DNA of 51,627 bases from Streptomyces sp. SID486 (GTDB lineage Bacteria; Actinomycetota; Actinomycetes; Streptomycetales; Streptomycetaceae), in NCBI RefSeq assembly GCF_009865385.1, contig NZ_WWJT01000765.1, positions 1-51,627 of the forward strand, read 5' to 3'. Numbering within the stretch: position 1 is the stretch's first letter; every line of letters begins with the position of its first letter. The notes beneath the pieces are model-generated. The model made no database searches, had not been told where the DNA came from, and saw nothing but the letters and a program-made list of their open reading frames with translations. A program made the translations under genes and the position numbers. Shown piece by piece: positions 38,421 to 48,232 of the stretch.

Positions 38421-39926
38421 GTGAGCATGACGGCCGCCGCCACCGGCGGACCCGGGACGGGAGCCCCTTCCGCATCCGGCACCGGACTCGGCTTCTGCCG
38501 GGTCACCATCGTCGCGCCGGACAGCCGTATCGACGTCGCACTGCCCGACGACGTTCCGGTCGCCGACCTCTATCCGGAGATCCTCCGGCTGTCCCAGCAG
38601 AGCCCCGCGGCGGGCGCCCCGGTCGGTTACCACCTCGTCCGCACCGACGGCACCGTGCTGGACAGCGCCCGCTCCTTCGCCGCCCAGCGCATTCTCGACG
38701 GCGAACTCCTCACCCTGCGCCCGTTCGCGGAGTCCCTGCCGCCGGCCGTCTTCGACGACGTCGCGGACGCCGTGGCCTCCTCCGTAACCAAGCAGCACAA
38801 GCTGTGGAGCGGCGACCTCACCCGGGCCGCGGGACTCGTCGGCGGCGGCGTGCTGCCGGCGCTGCTCGCGTTCGTCGCCTGGACGGCCGAGCCGCGCCAC
38901 GACATGCACGGCCTCGCCGGCATCCTGGCCGCCGTCACCGGCGTCCTGCTGGTCCTGCTCTCCGCCGTCCGCGCCCGCGTCTACGACGACCGCGGCTCGG
39001 CCGTCGCACTGGGACTCGGCGCACTGCCCGACATCGGTGTCGCGGGCAGCGGACTGCTGCCGCTGAGCGACGGCGAGGGCATCGGCAGACTCCAGTTCCT
39101 GCTGGCGTGCGCGGCGGTCCTCGTCGCCGCCCTGATCCTCGCCCTGTGCTCACCGCACGGCGACGGGCCCTTCGTCGCCTTCGTGTTCGCCTCGACGGTC
39201 GCCCTGATCGTCGTCTTCGTCGCGACCCTCACCGGCTGGGCCCCCAGGGAGATGGCCGGCCTGTGCGCGCCGGTCGCCGTCGGCGCGCTCGCCTTCCTGC
39301 CCGGCATGTCCATGCGGTTCGCCCGGCTGCCGATCGGTTTCGAGAACCCCAGCGGCGGCGCCCCCCGCTCCGCCTACGGAGCCGAGACCGCCCCGCAGGA
39401 GCCGGTGGACACCGAGCGCATCGAGGCGCAGGCGCGGCGCGGCCACGAACTCCTCGTCGGCCTGGTGGGCGGCTGCGCGCTGCTCGCCGTCGGCGCCTCG
39501 GCCGTACTGGGCTTCTCCGACGACGTCTGGGCCCAGCTGCTCGCGCTGGTCACCGGCGTCGCCATGCTGATGCGCTCCGGCATGTTCCGCTACACCGCCC
39601 AGGTCGCCTCCCTGCTGGCCGCCGGCCTCGCCTGCCTGGTCCTGCTCGGCCTCGGCCTGGCCCTCAACCCGCCGGAGCACATCGTGCGCGCCGCGCTGGC
39701 CGGCGACCGTACCGACCTCGACATCCGTACCGTCTGGCTGATCGCGGTCATCGCGGTGGCCGCTGCCCTGGTGACGGCCCTCGGGCTGATCCTGCCGCGC
39801 GGCGGGCTGACCCCCTTCTGGGGACGCTTCCTGGAGATCTGCGAGGGCTTCGTGCTCCTCACGCTGATCCCGCTCACCCTGGCCGTCTTCGACGTGTACG
39901 CCAAGGCCCGCGCCATGACCAGCTAG
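38421..39926 (+). CDS. eccD: Type VII secretion integral membrane protein EccD
   Basis: Polytopic core of the ESX translocon, 501 residues. N-terminal ubiquitin-like domain (FCRVTIVAPDSRIDVALP onward, to about residue 110) and then a series of about eleven hydrophobic helices to the C-terminus, with one cytoplasmic loop rich in charged residues. GTG start behind GGGGGAG; an ATG two codons later is also possible. Divergent from eccC. A perfect palindromic terminator lies 40 bases after the stop. Confidence 0.95.
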   Translation: MSMTAAATGGPGTGAPSASGTGLGFCRVTIVAPDSRIDVALPDDVPVADLYPEILRLSQQSPAAGAPVGYHLVRTDGTVLDSARSFAAQRILDGELLTLRPFAESLPPAVFDDVADAVASSVTKQHKLWSGDLTRAAGLVGGGVLPALLAFVAWTAEPRHDMHGLAGILAAVTGVLLVLLSAVRARVYDDRGSAVALGLGALPDIGVAGSGLLPLSDGEGIGRLQFLLACAAVLVAALILALCSPHGDGPFVAFVFASTVALIVVFVATLTGWAPREMAGLCAPVAVGALAFLPGMSMRFARLPIGFENPSGGAPRSAYGAETAPQEPVDTERIEAQARRGHELLVGLVGGCALLAVGASAVLGFSDDVWAQLLALVTGVAMLMRSGMFRYTAQVASLLAAGLACLVLLGLGLALNPPEHIVRAALAGDRTDLDIRTVWLIAVIAVAAALVTALGLILPRGGLTPFWGRFLEICEGFVLLTLIPLTLAVFDVYAKARAMTS

Positions 39927-39966
39927 GCGGCGGAACCGGCGGGACGGGACACCGAAAGGCAGACGG

Positions 39967-39998
39967 AGGGGGGCGGCACGCGCGCGTGCCGCCCCCTT
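39967..39998. terminator. Bidirectional terminator between eccD and the BldB-type gene
   Basis: Near-perfect palindrome with centre at 39982/39983; 14 or more base pairs with one G-U, followed by TCTTC. It serves both convergent genes. Confidence 0.8.
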
Positions 39999-40059
39999 CT
40001 TCACGTACCGCTCACCGCGCATCGAGCCCGCCGGTGCGATCCGGCGGCCGCGGAACGGC

Positions 40060-40353
40060 TCACTGCACGTCGAGCCCGCCGTTGTGGGCCATCGGCCGCA
40101 GATCGAACTCCCCGTCCCGGGCGCCCAGCACGAACGCCCGCCACTCCGCCTCGGTGTACCGCAGCACGGTGTCGGGGTCGAGCGAGGAGCGCATCGCCAC
40201 CGCCCCGCCGGGCAGGTGGGCGATCTCCACCCGCTCCTCCTGCTCCTCCGTGCCGGGCGCGCAGTGCCACGTGACACCGGAGATGTCGAGGGCGTACAGC
40301 TCGTCCCGCTCCCGCTCCTTGCGCGCCTTGATCTCCGCTTCCGTCTCCGCCAT
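40060..40353 (-). CDS. bldB: BldB-type DUF397 protein
   Basis: 97 residues, DUF397 domain with the usual DPDTVLRYTEAEWRAFVLGA and ARDGEFDL end. BldB of S. coelicolor, a small dimeric protein needed for aerial growth and antibiotic production, is the founding member, and the acidic, charged N-terminus (MAETEAEIKARKERERDELY) fits it. Tyr20 and Trp29 are conserved-looking aromatic positions. Orthology to BldB rather than to another of the many DUF397 paralogues is likely but not proven. Lies between the ESX locus and rpsO, reading leftward. Start ATG 40353 follows GGGAAGGGG. Confidence 0.75.
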   Translation of the reverse strand: MAETEAEIKARKERERDELYALDISGVTWHCAPGTEEQEERVEIAHLPGGAVAMRSSLDPDTVLRYTEAEWRAFVLGARDGEFDLRPMAHNGGLDVQ

Positions 40354-40396
40354 GGTGCAGCGACCCCTTCCCGAGGTAGGTACGATCCCGGCGCTC

Positions 40397-40423
40397 ACCC
40401 TAGTGGCGGCCACCGCCCCGTCA
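40397..40423 (-). promoter_or_regulatory. Possible promoter of the BldB-type gene
   Basis: Minus-strand TAGGGT (40402-40397) as a -10, with TGACGG (40423-40418) as a poor -35 at a short 15-base spacing. It is about 45 bases before the start codon. Confidence 0.3.
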
Positions 40424-40631
40424 GGGCGGTTCGCCGACCGTGCGCCGACCGTGCGTAAGGACCCCGCCGGCGCCTGGTACCCTGAGTGACGGCCGTTCGT
40501 GTACGCGCCCCCGGAACCAGCTGGTCCTGGAGGCCGCGCCCAGCGGATCCCCGCCTCCCGAGTAACGGAAGCTCTCCCGCGATGAAGACCGGGGGCACTC
40601 GGTGGCCACACACAGACCATGAGGAGTACGC

Positions 40632-40919
40632 GTGTCGCTCGACGCCGCTACGAAGAAGCAGATCATCTCCGAGTTCGGTACCAAGGAGGGTGACACCGGC
40701 TCCCCCGAGGTCCAGGTCGCTCTGCTCTCCCGTCGGATCTCCGACCTGACGGAGCACCTCAAGACCCACAAGCACGACCACCACTCCCGCCGTGGCCTGC
40801 TGATCCTCGTCGGTCAGCGCCGTCGCCTGCTGCAGTACCTGGCGAAGAAGGACATCCAGCGCTTCCGTGCGCTGGTCGACCGCCTCGGCATCCGCCGTGG
40901 TGCGGCGGGCGCGAAGTAA
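40632..40919 (+). CDS. rpsO: 30S ribosomal protein S15
   Basis: 95 residues; primary binder of the central domain of 16S rRNA. Motifs [19 protein letters not shown] and [20 protein letters not shown] are diagnostic. GTG start behind ATGAGGAG. The ~280-base region upstream contains a TACCCT (-10-like, about 40478) and GC-rich leader sequence; S15 often autoregulates, but I see no proven operator. In Streptomyces rpsO and pnp form an operon with readthrough through the hairpin that follows. Confidence 0.97.
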   Translation: MSLDAATKKQIISEFGTKEGDTGSPEVQVALLSRRISDLTEHLKTHKHDHHSRRGLLILVGQRRRLLQYLAKKDIQRFRALVDRLGIRRGAAGAK

Positions 40920-40930
40920 GACGCCGTGAG

Positions 40931-40966
40931 GGGAGCGGTTCCCGGACGAGTTCGGGGACCGCTCCC
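40931..40966 (+). terminator. rpsO-pnp intergenic terminator
   Basis: 14-bp stem (40931-40944 with 40953-40966) with one G-U pair, 8-nt loop, then TTTG. It lies 11 bases after the rpsO stop and probably allows partial readthrough to pnp. Confidence 0.8.
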
Positions 40967-40969
40967 TTT

Positions 40970-41000
40970 GCCGTATGCGGGGCTCCGCCACGCATACGGC
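40970..41000 (+). promoter_or_regulatory. Second rpsO-pnp intergenic hairpin, possible RNase III site
   Basis: Perfect 10-bp stem GCCGTATGCG/CGCATACGGC (40970-40979 with 40991-41000), 11-nt loop, directly after the terminator. In S. coelicolor RNase III (AbsB) cleaves the rpsO-pnp readthrough transcript in this region, so this stem is a candidate site. Confidence 0.6.
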
Positions 41001-41270
41001 ACCCCTCGTCGTACGTGGGGAAACGTGCGGAGTGTCCCTCACGCTTTGTAGTGTGGTAGCACAACGCAATACGGACGACACAGCACGACAAGAAGAGGAG
41101 ACGCGCGCCACGCCGCCGCCGGTCCTCGGTAGTGGCCCCCGGGGGAAAGAGATCCCCGGGTGCTTCGATCGAAGACCGGCCCGCACCGTACGGAGCGCCT
41201 CTCCGCCACCGTCCCCCTGCCACACGGGCAGCCGCGGGACGAAAGACGACAAGTAACGGAGAAAACGCTA

Positions 41271-43490
41271 GTGGAGAACGAGACCCACTACGCCGAGGCC
41301 GTCATCGACAATGGCGCCTTCGGTACCCGCACCATCCGCTTCGAGACGGGCCGCCTGGCCAAGCAGGCCGCCGGCTCCGCCGTGGCGTACCTGGACGACG
41401 ACACCATGGTGCTGTCGGCCACCACCGCCTCCAAGAACCCCAAGGACCAGCTCGACTTCTTCCCCCTCACGGTGGACGTCGAGGAGCGGATGTACGCCGC
41501 CGGCAAGATCCCCGGCAGCTTCTTCCGCCGTGAGGGCCGGCCCTCCGAGGACGCGATCCTCACCTGCCGCCTGATCGACCGCCCGCTGCGCCCGTCCTTC
41601 AAGAAGGGCCTGCGCAACGAGATCCAGGTCGTCGCCACGATCATGGCGCTCAACCCCGACCACCTGTACGACGTCGTCGCGATCAACGCCGCGTCCGCGT
41701 CCACGCAGCTGGCCGGCCTGCCCTTCTCCGGCCCGATCGGCGGCGTCCGCGTCGCGCTGATCCGCGGCCAGTGGGTCGCGTTCCCGACGCACACCGAGCT
41801 CGAGGACGCCGTCTTCGACATGGTGGTCGCCGGCCGCGTCCTGGAGGACGGCGACGTCGCGATCATGATGGTCGAGGCCGAGGCCACCGAGAAGACCATC
41901 AAGCTGGTCGAGGGCGGCTCCGAGGCGCCGACCGAGGAGGTCGTCGCCGCCGGTCTCGAGGCCGCGAAGCCCTTCATCAAGGTCCTGTGCCGCGCCCAGG
42001 CCGACCTCGCCGCCAAGGCCGCCAAGCCGACCGGCGAGTTCCCGATCTTCCTGGACTACCAGGACGACGTGCTGGAGGCCCTGACCGCGGCCGTCCGCCC
42101 CGAGCTGGCCCAGGCGCTCACCATCGCCGGCAAGCAGGAGCGCGAGAGCGAGCTGGACCGGGTCAAGGCGCTCGCCGCCGAGAAGCTCCTGCCGGAGTTC
42201 GAAGGCCGCGAGAAGGAGATCTCCGCCGCGTACCGCTCGCTCACCAAGCAGCTGGTCCGCGAGCGCGTGATCAAGGAGAAGAAGCGCATCGACGGCCGCG
42301 GTGTCACCGACATCCGCACCCTCGCCGCCGAGGTCGAGGCCATCCCGCGCGTGCACGGCTCCGCGGTGTTCGAGCGTGGCGAGACCCAGATCCTGGGTGT
42401 CACCACCCTCAACATGCTCCGCATGGAGCAGCAGCTGGACACCCTCTCCCCGGTGACCCGCAAGCGCTACATGCACAACTACAACTTCCCGCCGTACTCC
42501 ACCGGTGAGACCGGCCGCGTCGGCTCCCCGAAGCGCCGCGAGATCGGCCACGGCGCCCTCGCCGAGCGCGCCCTCGTGCCGGTGCTGCCCACGCGCGAGG
42601 AGTTCCCCTACGCGATCCGCCAGGTCTCCGAGGCGCTGAGCTCCAACGGCTCGACGTCCATGGGCTCGGTCTGCGCCTCCACCATGTCGCTGCTGAACGC
42701 CGGTGTGCCCCTGAAGGCCCCGGTCGCCGGTATCGCCATGGGCCTGATCTCCCAGGACATCGAGGGCGAGACGCACTACGTCACGCTCACCGACATCCTC
42801 GGTGCCGAGGACGCCTTCGGCGACATGGACTTCAAGGTCGCCGGCACGAAGGACTTCGTGACCGCCCTCCAGCTCGACACCAAGCTGGACGGCATCCCGG
42901 CCTCCGTCCTGGCCGCGGCCCTCAAGCAGGCCCGCGACGCCCGCCTGCACATCCTCGACGTGATGATGGAGGCCATCGACCGTCCGGACGAGATGTCCCC
43001 CAACGCCCCGCGGATCATCACCGTCAAGATCCCGGTCGACAAGATCGGTGAGGTCATCGGCCCGAAGGGCAAGATGATCAACCAGATCCAGGAGGACACG
43101 GGCGCCGAGATCACGATCGAGGACGACGGCACCATCTACATCGGTGCCTCCGACGGCCCGGCCGCCGAGGCCGCCCGCGCCACGATCAACGGCATCGCCA
43201 ACCCGACGATGCCCGAGGTCGGCGAGCGCTACCTGGGTACGGTCGTCAAGACGACCACCTTCGGCGCGTTCGTCTCCCTGCTGCCCGGCAAGGACGGTCT
43301 GCTGCACATCTCGCAGATCCGCAAGCTCGCCGGCGGCAAGCGCGTGGAGAACGTCGAGGACGTCCTCGGCGTGGGCCAGAAGGTCCAGGTCGAGATCGCC
43401 GAGATCGACTCCCGCGGCAAGCTCTCCCTCATCCCGGTGATCGAGGGCGAGGAAGGCTCTGACGAGGCCAAGGACGACGCCGAGCAGTGA
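41271..43490 (+). CDS. pnp: Polynucleotide phosphorylase / ppGpp-sensitive 3' exonuclease
   Basis: Phosphorolytic 3'-5' exoribonuclease that also adds heteropolymeric tails in Streptomyces. 739 residues, the known Streptomyces length. Two RNase PH domains, a KH domain ([17 protein letters not shown], about residues 583-600) and an S1 domain ([20 protein letters not shown], about 655-674) are in the expected order, with an acidic tail. GTG start at [15 protein letters not shown] behind CGGAGAAAACG; longer in-frame extension rejected. The 350-base gap upstream holds the hairpins above and a likely pnp promoter near 41040-41070. The stop overlaps the next gene (GTGA). Confidence 0.97.
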   Translation: MENETHYAEAVIDNGAFGTRTIRFETGRLAKQAAGSAVAYLDDDTMVLSATTASKNPKDQLDFFPLTVDVEERMYAAGKIPGSFFRREGRPSEDAILTCRLIDRPLRPSFKKGLRNEIQVVATIMALNPDHLYDVVAINAASASTQLAGLPFSGPIGGVRVALIRGQWVAFPTHTELEDAVFDMVVAGRVLEDGDVAIMMVEAEATEKTIKLVEGGSEAPTEEVVAAGLEAAKPFIKVLCRAQADLAAKAAKPTGEFPIFLDYQDDVLEALTAAVRPELAQALTIAGKQERESELDRVKALAAEKLLPEFEGREKEISAAYRSLTKQLVRERVIKEKKRIDGRGVTDIRTLAAEVEAIPRVHGSAVFERGETQILGVTTLNMLRMEQQLDTLSPVTRKRYMHNYNFPPYSTGETGRVGSPKRREIGHGALAERALVPVLPTREEFPYAIRQVSEALSSNGSTSMGSVCASTMSLLNAGVPLKAPVAGIAMGLISQDIEGETHYVTLTDILGAEDAFGDMDFKVAGTKDFVTALQLDTKLDGIPASVLAAALKQARDARLHILDVMMEAIDRPDEMSPNAPRIITVKIPVDKIGEVIGPKGKMINQIQEDTGAEITIEDDGTIYIGASDGPAAEAARATINGIANPTMPEVGERYLGTVVKTTTFGAFVSLLPGKDGLLHISQIRKLAGGKRVENVEDVLGVGQKVQVEIAEIDSRGKLSLIPVIEGEEGSDEAKDDAEQ

Positions 43491-44866
43491 CGTCCCGTAG
43501 CCCGAAGGTGACGGCCCGCCCCTCTTCCGAGGCGCGGGCCGTCGCCCGTACCCAAACCCTCATCAAGGGCCGGAACGGCATCGGCACGGTCCGCAAGACC
43601 ACCCTCCCGGGCGGCCTGCGCATCGTCACCGAGACCCTGCCCTCGGTCCGCTCCGCCACCTTCGGCATCTGGGCGCACGTCGGCTCCCGCGACGAGACCC
43701 CGGCCCTGAACGGCGCCACGCACTACCTGGAGCACCTGCTCTTCAAGGGCACGGCGAAACGCAGCGCACTGGACATCTCCTCCGCCCTCGACGCGGTCGG
43801 CGGCGAGATGAACGCGTTCACGGCCAAGGAGTACACGTGCTACTACGCGCGCGTGCTCGACACCGACCTGCCGCTCGCCATCGACGTGGTCTGCGACATG
43901 CTGACCGGCTCGCTGATCCTCGAGGAGGACGTCGACGTCGAGCGCGGCGCGATCCTCGAAGAGATCGCGATGACCGAGGACGACCCGGGCGACTGCGTGC
44001 ACGACCTGTTCGCGCACACCATGTTCGGCGACAACGCCCTCGGCCGCCCGGTCCTCGGCACGGTCGACACCGTCAACGCCCTCACCGCCGACCGCATCCG
44101 CCGCTTCTACAAGAAGCACTACGACCCGACCCACCTCGTGGTCGCCTGCGCCGGCAACATCGACCACGCCAAGGTCGTACGCCAGGTCCGCGCGGCCTTC
44201 GAGAAGGCGGGCGCCCTGCGGAACACGGACGCGCAGCCCATCGCCCCGCGCGACGGCCGCCGCAGGGTCCGCGGCTCCGGCAAGGTCGAGCTGCTCGGCC
44301 GCAGGACCGAGCAGGCGCACGTCGTCCTCGGCATGCCCGGCCTCGCCCGCACCGACGAACGCCGCTGGGCCATGGGCGTGCTCAACACCGCCCTCGGTGG
44401 CGGCATGTCCTCCCGCCTCTTCCAGGAGGTCCGGGAGAAGCGCGGCCTCGCCTACAGCGTGTACTCCTACACCTCCGGCTTCGCCGACTGCGGCCTGTTC
44501 GGCGTCTACGCCGGCTGCCGGCCCAGCCAGGTCCACGACGTCCTGCGGATCTGCCGCGACGAACTCGACCACGTCGCACAGCACGGTCTCACCGACGACG
44601 AGATCGCCCGGGCCGTCGGCCAGCTCCGCGGCTCCACGGTCCTGGGACTGGAGGACACCGGCGCGCTGATGAACCGTATCGGCAAGAGCGAGCTGTGCTG
44701 GGGCGAGCAGATGTCGGTGGACGACATGCTGGCCCAGATAGCCGCGGTCACGCCGGACGAGGTCCGTTCGGTCGCCCGCGACATCCTGGGACAGCGCCCG
44801 TCGCTGTCGGTCATCGGCCCGCTCAAGGACAAGCAGGCGGCCCGGCTGCACGACGCGGTCGCCTGA
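43487..44866 (+). CDS. M16 family zinc metallopeptidase
   Basis: 459 residues, similar to mitochondrial processing peptidase beta and Bacillus YmxG. The inverted zinc motif HYLEH is in [15 protein letters not shown], about residue 80, with the distal Glu in the following [11 protein letters not shown] region. The active domain and the C-terminal inactive-like domain ([20 protein letters not shown]) are both complete. The GTG overlaps the pnp stop (GTGA), so it is translationally coupled. This pnp-M16-dapB order is common in actinobacteria. Substrate unknown. Confidence 0.93.
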   Translation: MTSRSPKVTARPSSEARAVARTQTLIKGRNGIGTVRKTTLPGGLRIVTETLPSVRSATFGIWAHVGSRDETPALNGATHYLEHLLFKGTAKRSALDISSALDAVGGEMNAFTAKEYTCYYARVLDTDLPLAIDVVCDMLTGSLILEEDVDVERGAILEEIAMTEDDPGDCVHDLFAHTMFGDNALGRPVLGTVDTVNALTADRIRRFYKKHYDPTHLVVACAGNIDHAKVVRQVRAAFEKAGALRNTDAQPIAPRDGRRRVRGSGKVELLGRRTEQAHVVLGMPGLARTDERRWAMGVLNTALGGGMSSRLFQEVREKRGLAYSVYSYTSGFADCGLFGVYAGCRPSQVHDVLRICRDELDHVAQHGLTDDEIARAVGQLRGSTVLGLEDTGALMNRIGKSELCWGEQMSVDDMLAQIAAVTPDEVRSVARDILGQRPSLSVIGPLKDKQAARLHDAVA

Positions 44867-44881
44867 AACACCACCGGTTAG

Positions 44882-45646
<765 letters not shown>

Positions 45647-45660
45647 GACAGACGTCTGCC

Positions 45661-46113
45661 ATGCGCGCGAAGATCACGTACCTCGTCACGGCCGCCGTCC
45701 TCGTCTTCTACTTCGTCCTGGTCGGCAGCCGCGGCGTCATGCTCATCCAGTCCGGCACCCTGATCACCGTCAGCTTCGGCGTGGCGGTACTGATCCTGCC
45801 GGTCATCGGGCTGTGGTTCCTGTGGAAGAACACCCAGTTCGTCCGCAAGGCCAACCAGCTGTCCGCCGAACTCGAGGCCGAGGGCGGCCTGCCGGTCGAC
45901 GAGCTGAGGCGCCTGCCCGGCGGCCGGATCGACCGGGACTCGGCCGACGAGGTCTTCGCCAAGCGCAAGGCCGAGACCGAGGCGTCCCCCGACGACTGGC
46001 GCTGCTGGTTCCGGCTCGCCGTCGCCTACCACGACGCCCGCGACACCCCGCGCGCCCGCAAGGCGATGCAGCGTGCCATCGCCCTGCACGAGGGGCGCAC
46101 CGCCGCGGCGTGA
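45661..46113 (+). CDS. Membrane protein with one TPR-like repeat
   Basis: 150 residues. Two hydrophobic segments (about residues 7-27 and 34-54, TVSFGVAVLILPVIGLWFLW), then a soluble tail with a TPR-like helical pair (DDWRCWFRLAVAYHDARD...ARKAMQRAIAL). Starts 15 bases after dapB and ends at a perfect terminator, so it is the last gene of the pnp-dapB unit. Role unknown. Confidence 0.85.
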   Translation: MRAKITYLVTAAVLVFYFVLVGSRGVMLIQSGTLITVSFGVAVLILPVIGLWFLWKNTQFVRKANQLSAELEAEGGLPVDELRRLPGGRIDRDSADEVFAKRKAETEASPDDWRCWFRLAVAYHDARDTPRARKAMQRAIALHEGRTAAA

Positions 46114-46116
46114 CCG

Positions 46117-46170
46117 CGAACCGAGGAGGGGCCGGCCCACGGTGACGTGGGCCGGCCCCTCCTCGGTTCG
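46117..46170. terminator. Bidirectional terminator, 24-bp perfect stem
   Basis: Perfect 24-bp stem (46117-46140 with 46147-46170), 6-nt loop, between convergent genes. It starts 4 bases after one stop and ends 21 bases before the other. Confidence 0.9.
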
Positions 46171-46190
46171 TGCTACGGCGGCGTACCGGA

Positions 46191-46745
46191 TCAGCCCCGC
46201 CGGTGCTCCGCGGCCCACGCCTCCACCGCGTCCGCCGCCCGGTCGAAAGCCACCGGCCGGCCGAGGAAGTCCAGGTTGTGCGTGGTCAGCAGCGTCGGGG
46301 TGTCCTCGGCGGGCCGGTCCTCGCGCACCAGGGCCAGCGCCTGGCCCTGCACCGTGCGCGGCAGCCCCAGCCAGCGCACCGGCTGCTGCACCGTCCGCAC
46401 CGAGGCGACCCGCGCCCACGGCAGCGTCCGCGTCAGCAGCAGGCCGGTCCGGCGCAGCCCACGCCTGCTCACCCACACACCCATGCGCAGCAGCCGCAAC
46501 GAGCCCGCGACGATCGCCAGGCCCGCGACGAGGACCGCCCCGCCGGAGGGCACGGAACCGGTCAGGGTGATGAGCACCGCGGCGAACAGGACGAACGAGG
46601 CCAGCAGCAGCCCCAGCGCGGCCATGGCCACCCGCCAGGGGCCGGGCCGGTAGGGGCGACGCCAGTGGTCCGGGTCGTCGTAGGGCAGCGCACTCTCGGC
46701 TGCCGTCTCGAAGCTGCGGTCGGCCGTAAGGAAGGGCAGGGGCAC
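46191..46745 (-). CDS. Membrane protein with PH-like domain
   Basis: 184 residues. GTG start. N-terminal soluble part, two hydrophobic helices (VAMAALGLLLASFVLFAAVL and AVLVAGLAIVAGSLRLLRMG), then a beta-rich domain (TLPWARVASVRTVQQPVRWLG) like bacterial PH domains of YdbT type. Opposite in direction to the dapB unit. Function unknown; PH assignment is from pattern only. Confidence 0.75.
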   Translation of the reverse strand: MPLPFLTADRSFETAAESALPYDDPDHWRRPYRPGPWRVAMAALGLLLASFVLFAAVLITLTGSVPSGGAVLVAGLAIVAGSLRLLRMGVWVSRRGLRRTGLLLTRTLPWARVASVRTVQQPVRWLGLPRTVQGQALALVREDRPAEDTPTLLTTHNLDFLGRPVAFDRAADAVEAWAAEHRRG

Positions 46746-46849
46746 GGCTGGTCCTCACTCGGTCCTCGCGTGGGCTGTGCCCGGTGAGGCTATCCGGCCG
46801 TGATGCCGCTCACCAGCCTGGAGCGTCCAAGAGGGTCAGGCCCCCCGGC

Positions 46850-47086
46850 TCAGTGCCCCTGGGACGCCTGGGACTGCTGAGCCGGCGTACCGGACGGCGG
46901 GGAGAGCGCCGGGGTGCCGACGACCAGGGCTCCGACGAGCCCCGCGACGAGGGTGAGACCCAGCAGCCAGCGTCCGGCCATCTCGCCGAAGGACGCCCGC
47001 TGGCGGGGCGGGGGAGTGACATTGCTGCGGAACCTCTGTGCCTCGGCCAGGAAGGCGAAGGGGACGGGCTCGCGCCGACGGAACAT
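46850..47086 (-). CDS. Small single-pass membrane protein, unknown
   Basis: 78 residues from the ATG at MFRRREPVPFAFLAEAQRF, with AAAGGAG 14 bases upstream; a longer start at 47161 is possible but less supported. One hydrophobic helix (WLLGLTLVAGLVGALVVG) and a Ser/Gln-rich tail. Divergent from thyX. No family recognised. Confidence 0.65.
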   Translation of the reverse strand: MFRRREPVPFAFLAEAQRFRSNVTPPPRQRASFGEMAGRWLLGLTLVAGLVGALVVGTPALSPPSGTPAQQSQASQGH

Positions 47087-47292
47087 CGCGGCTGCCGCTC
47101 CTTTCGGGGGTTGTGGTTCGAATGTGTACGCCTCACCGGTACAGACGGTCGGCGGACACAAATGGTGCCCATGTCCGAAAGATTCGCTGCCGCGTTTTCC
47201 GGGCCGCCGTGCCGAGGTACCGGCCGGGGCCTGGGCGGGTGCCCCGTAAGGTGGTCGCCAACCCCAGAAGTGATGGAAGGACCCCCACCCCC

Positions 47293-48021
47293 GTGACCTC
47301 CGCCGAGTCGCTCACGTTCCGCAGCGACGTCACCGTCGAGCTGGTGAAGTCCAGCGCTTCGGACGCCGACGTGCTCTTCGCCGCCCGTGTCTCCACCGCC
47401 GGCGAGCAGTCCCTCGACGAGCTGGACAAGGACCCCGGGCGCTCCAGGGGCCTGATCAACTACCTGATGCGGGACCGGCACGGGAGCCCGTTCGAGCACA
47501 ACTCGATGACGTTCTTCATCAGTGCCCCGATCTTCGTCTTCCGCGAGTTCATGCGGCACCGCGTCGGCTGGTCCTACAACGAGGAGTCCGGGCGCTACCG
47601 CGAGCTGGAACCCGTCTTCTACGTCCCCGACGCCTCGCGCAGGCTCGTGCAGGAGGGCCGGCCCGGCAAGTACGTCTTCACCGAGGGCACCCCGGCCCAG
47701 CACGAGACGGTCGGCAGCACCCTGCGGGAGTCCTACGAGCAGGCGTACACGGCCTACCGGAAGCTCCTCGCCGAGGGCGTGGCCCGGGAGGTGGCCCGCG
47801 CGGCCCTCCCTGTCGGCCTCTACTCCTCGATGTACGCCACCTGCAACGCGCGCTCCCTGATGCACTTCCTCGGCCTGCGTACCCAGCACGAGCTGGCCAA
47901 GGTGCCGAGCTTCCCGCAGCGGGAGATCGAGATGGTCGCCGAGAAGATGGAGGCGGAGTGGGCGGAGCTCATGCCGCTCACCTACGCGGCCTTCAATGCG
48001 AACGGACGTGTGGCACCGTGA
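47293..48021 (+). CDS. thyX: FAD-dependent thymidylate synthase
   Basis: Makes dTMP from dUMP with methylenetetrahydrofolate and FAD. 242 residues from a GTG behind GGAAGGAC. The ThyX signature is RHRVGWSYNEESGRY, one residue longer between RHR and the second Ser than the textbook RHRx7S form. The C-terminal LPVGLYSSMYATCNARSLMHFL is typical. Position between dapB and dapA is a conserved actinobacterial order. Confidence 0.96.
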   Translation: MTSAESLTFRSDVTVELVKSSASDADVLFAARVSTAGEQSLDELDKDPGRSRGLINYLMRDRHGSPFEHNSMTFFISAPIFVFREFMRHRVGWSYNEESGRYRELEPVFYVPDASRRLVQEGRPGKYVFTEGTPAQHETVGSTLRESYEQAYTAYRKLLAEGVAREVARAALPVGLYSSMYATCNARSLMHFLGLRTQHELAKVPSFPQREIEMVAEKMEAEWAELMPLTYAAFNANGRVAP

Positions 48022-48030
48022 CGAAGATCT

Positions 48031-48047
48031 GTTCCCCTTCGGGGAAC
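48031..48047 (+). terminator. Small hairpin after thyX
   Basis: 7-bp stem GTTCCCC/GGGGAAC with a 3-nt loop (or a shorter stem with a UUCG loop), 10 bases after the thyX stop. No U-tract; a weak terminator or mRNA 3' end. Confidence 0.5.
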
Positions 48048-48080
48048 GGATGTGTGGGTCAACCTCGCGCAGTGTCCGGT

Positions 48081-48110
48081 TTGCGGCATTTGTAGAAGTT
48101 CATCTAGCCT
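48081..48110 (+). promoter_or_regulatory. Promoter upstream of dapA
   Basis: TTGCGG (48081-48086), 18-base spacer, TAGCCT (48105-48110). A transcript would start near 48117, directly in front of the hairpin at 48122-48159. Confidence 0.5.
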
Positions 48111-48121
48111 GATCAAACGGA

Positions 48122-48159
48122 CCCGGCACTGCTTGAACCCCCGAGCAGGCAGTGCCGGG
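48122..48159 (+). terminator. Leader hairpin upstream of dapA
   Basis: 11-bp stem CCCGGCACTGC/GCAGTGCCGGG (48122-48132 with 48149-48159), 16-nt loop, followed by CTCCTTCTTTG. It lies just downstream of the promoter at 48081, so it could end a short RNA of about 50 nt, attenuate dapA, or stop readthrough from thyX. Confidence 0.6.
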
Positions 48160-48232
48160 CTCCTTCTTTGTCGTGACTTTCCCGGCACCCCACGGGCACA
48201 CCCCCCTTCGAGCACCGAGTAGCGTGTTACCC

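Noticed and set aside
48022..48232. tRNA gene between thyX and dapA
   Set aside because: The hairpins do not assemble into a cloverleaf, and no T-loop GTTCRANNC was found in the right place.
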